From: Prevotella aurantiaca JCM 15754 | GTDB taxonomy: Bacteria > Bacteroidota > Bacteroidia > Bacteroidales > Bacteroidaceae | Direction: 5' to 3' | NCBI RefSeq assembly: GCF_000614025.1 | Contig: NZ_BAKF01000004.1 | Coordinates: 62,001-126,000, forward strand | DNA length: 64,000 bases | Shown here: in pieces, positions 62,726 to 64,000 of the stretch | How the letters are laid out: every line of letters begins with the position of its first letter | How positions within the stretch are numbered: position 1 is the stretch's first letter | The notes under the pieces: generated by a model | The model's input: only the letters and a program-made list of their open reading frames with translations | Told to the model about the DNA's origin: nothing | Database searches by the model: none | Translations under genes and position numbers: made by a program

Positions 62726-63136
62726 TTAGAATGAAACCAAACGTGTTCCGTCAGTTTGTTCTTCTATCCTTACTTTGACAGCATTCTCTGGTAAAATATC
62801 CTCAATCAGCTCTGGCCATTCCAATAAACAAAGGTTTCCGCTATAGAAATAGTCTTCATAACCCATGTCGTAGACCTCTTCCAACTTCTTGATGCGATAG
62901 AAGTCGAAGTGATAAATAGGGCGCCTCTTACCATCAGTATATTCGTTTACGATAGCGAAAGTTGGCGAAGTAATAACGTCTTCTACACCTAAGGATTCAC
63001 AAATGGCTTTGGTAAAAGTTGTTTTTCCAGCACCCATCTTACCATAAAAGGCAAAGACCTTGTTCTCACCAATATTGTTTATAAACTTTTTTGCAGCCTC
63101 GTGAATGGTTGCAAGGCTTTCTATTTTAATCTCCAT
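62726..63136 (-). CDS. tsaE: tRNA threonylcarbamoyladenosine biosynthesis ATPase TsaE
   Basis: 136 residues. Works with TsaB and TsaD in making t6A37. Walker A FYGKMGAGKTTFTKAICESL, the VITSPTFAIVNEYTDG segment and FDFYRIKKLEEVYDMGYEDY are typical of TsaE (YjeE). It follows the PorX-type gene by 6 bases on the minus strand, a pairing known in Bacteroidota. Confidence 0.94.
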   Translation of the reverse strand: MEIKIESLATIHEAAKKFINNIGENKVFAFYGKMGAGKTTFTKAICESLGVEDVITSPTFAIVNEYTDGKRRPIYHFDFYRIKKLEEVYDMGYEDYFYSGNLCLLEWPELIEDILPENAVKVRIEEQTDGTRLVSF

Positions 63137-63142
63137 TGTTTG

Positions 63143-64000
63143 TTATCTTTTTGAGTTCTGTGTAAGTTTGACACTTTTAGGTGTCAGTGTTATAAGCGGA
63201 ACTATCATTTCCTCAATAGAAATACCTCCATGTTGGAATGTGTCTTTATAATATGACACGTAATAATTATAGTTGTTTGGGTAAGCAAAGAAACTATCTC
63301 CTGTTGCAAAAACATAGCTTGTGCTAAGGTTTGGAGCAGGAAGTTGTGCCTGTTGAGGTTTCTTTATAGTGAAAACTTCTTTTGAATTATAGTTCAAGTT
63401 CTTGCCTAACTTGTAACGAAGGTTAGTATTTGTGTTTCTATCACCAATAATTTTAACCGGTTTAGTGGTGCGAATAGAACCGTGGTCTGTCGTCAGAATG
63501 ATTTTGAATTCAGACTTAGCCAACTCTCGGAATACGTCGGAAAGAACGTTATGTCTAAACCAACTAAGGGTTAAAGAACGGTAAGCACTTTCGTCGCTCG
63601 CCAGTTCGCGAATCATTTTCATCTCTGTGCGAGCATGAGAAAGCATGTCTATGAAGTTTACAACCAATACATTCAAGTCGTTTTGTTGCAAATTATTAAG
63701 TTGCTGCATAAACTTTTCTGCACCATTAGAGTCGAAAATCTTATGATAAGAGAACTTATCGTGGCGACGATATCTGTCTATTTGCGTTTGAATAAGTGGT
63801 TTCTCGTTTAAGTTCTTGCCTTCTTCCTCATCCTCATCTACCCATAAGTCGGGGAACATTTTGGCAATCTGAAGCGGCATAAGACCACTGAATATAGCAT
63901 TACGAGCATATTGCGTTGCAGTTGGAAGTATGCTCATATAAAGGTCTTCCTCTATATCGAATAGTTCAGCAAGTTCTTCTGATAAGATACGCCATTGATC
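63143..64000 (-). CDS. porX: PorX-type response regulator, PglZ domain (5' end outside window)
   Basis: The frame is open to the right edge of the window; the first internal Met is at 63937 but codons continue upstream (DQWRILSEELAELFDIEEDL), so the gene is partial. About 285 residues of a PglZ alkaline-phosphatase-like domain are visible: SILPTATQYARNAIFSGLMP, VNFIDMLSHARTEMKMIREL, LTTDHGSIRTTKPVKIIGDR, QHGGISIEEMIVPLITLTPK. In PorX of Porphyromonas gingivalis such a domain follows a receiver domain, and PorX controls type IX secretion. The receiver domain would lie beyond the edge, so the name is inferred. Confidence 0.82.
   Translation of the reverse strand, partial: DQWRILSEELAELFDIEEDLYMSILPTATQYARNAIFSGLMPLQIAKMFPDLWVDEDEEEGKNLNEKPLIQTQIDRYRRHDKFSYHKIFDSNGAEKFMQQLNNLQQNDLNVLVVNFIDMLSHARTEMKMIRELASDESAYRSLTLSWFRHNVLSDVFRELAKSEFKIILTTDHGSIRTTKPVKIIGDRNTNTNLRYKLGKNLNYNSKEVFTIKKPQQAQLPAPNLSTSYVFATGDSFFAYPNNYNYYVSYYKDTFQHGGISIEEMIVPLITLTPKSVKLTQNSKR

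Noticed and set aside
1..64000. Prophage, integrative element, or defence island
   Set aside because: No integrase, transposase, phage structural, toxin-antitoxin or restriction genes were recognised; the gene content is housekeeping and surface protein.

Overview
The window looks like a chromosomal segment of a Prevotella-type member of the Bacteroidota. The evidence is AT-rich DNA, frequent TAnnTTTG promoter elements, secreted proteins ending in a type IX-style C-terminal tail, tandem BspA-like leucine-rich repeat proteins, a PorX-type regulator at the right edge, and Bacteroidales gene orders: exbB-exbD-exbD-tonB-pstS-like-TPR, mreBCD-mrdA-rodA, rsfS-ftsH-cdsA and tsaE-porX. I see no transposase, integrase, phage or CRISPR genes. 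This is mostly core genome with surface-protein islands between housekeeping blocks.

Layout. 1-1651: 3' part of a multi-module outer-membrane protein. 2086-5811: tRNA-Gln, rsfS, ftsH, cdsA. 6036-12684: secreted and outer-membrane island with a TonB-dependent receptor and two tandem paralogous secreted proteins. 13166-16674: tRNA-Met, an LptF/LptG-family permease and ribBA. 17165-23124: energy-transducing ExbB/ExbD/TonB operon followed by a phosphate-binding-like lipoprotein and a TPR protein; a decayed second copy of the tonB 3' end lies between them. 23407-28603: DEDDh exonuclease, EamA transporter, tcdA, a frameshifted MFS transporter, mutY. 28863-35804: a stand-alone IMP cyclohydrolase and the rod-shape/cell-wall elongation operon. 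36086-40073: a small unknown gene, a DegP-type protease, and a TPM/LemA pair. 40582-44022: mfd. 44123-44389: relic of an unknown gene. 44987-53942: BspA-like protein, frameshifted M20 dipeptidase, tmRNA, a membrane TPR/helix-turn-helix regulator on the opposite strand, and two more LRR surface proteins. 54662-63136: DsbD-like reductase, rsmI, a coiled-coil lipoprotein, tadA, yraN, birA, pyrH, an unknown membrane protein, tsaE. 63143-64000: the PglZ end of a PorX-type response regulator.

The most unusual signal is not a gene. Ten intergenic sites carry short palindromic arrays with a 21-22 bp period, usually four units. They belong to four families with unrelated sequence: family A (three loci, AAAA...TTTTGC units), family B (five loci, TAATTA-centred), family C (one locus, TGATAA-TTATCA) and family D (one locus, TGAyGTCA, two units). 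Shared unit length and copy number without shared sequence suggests a common architecture. In family A, two stem positions change in a compensating way between two loci, which favours a folded hairpin.

Other points: three genes (mutY, the TPM gene, rsmI) sit so close to their predicted promoter -7 box that their mRNAs should be leaderless or nearly so; purH is reduced to its cyclohydrolase half; two otherwise conserved genes carry one-base frameshifts, which may be real decay or assembly error. Assignments come from reading motifs by eye; no database search was run.
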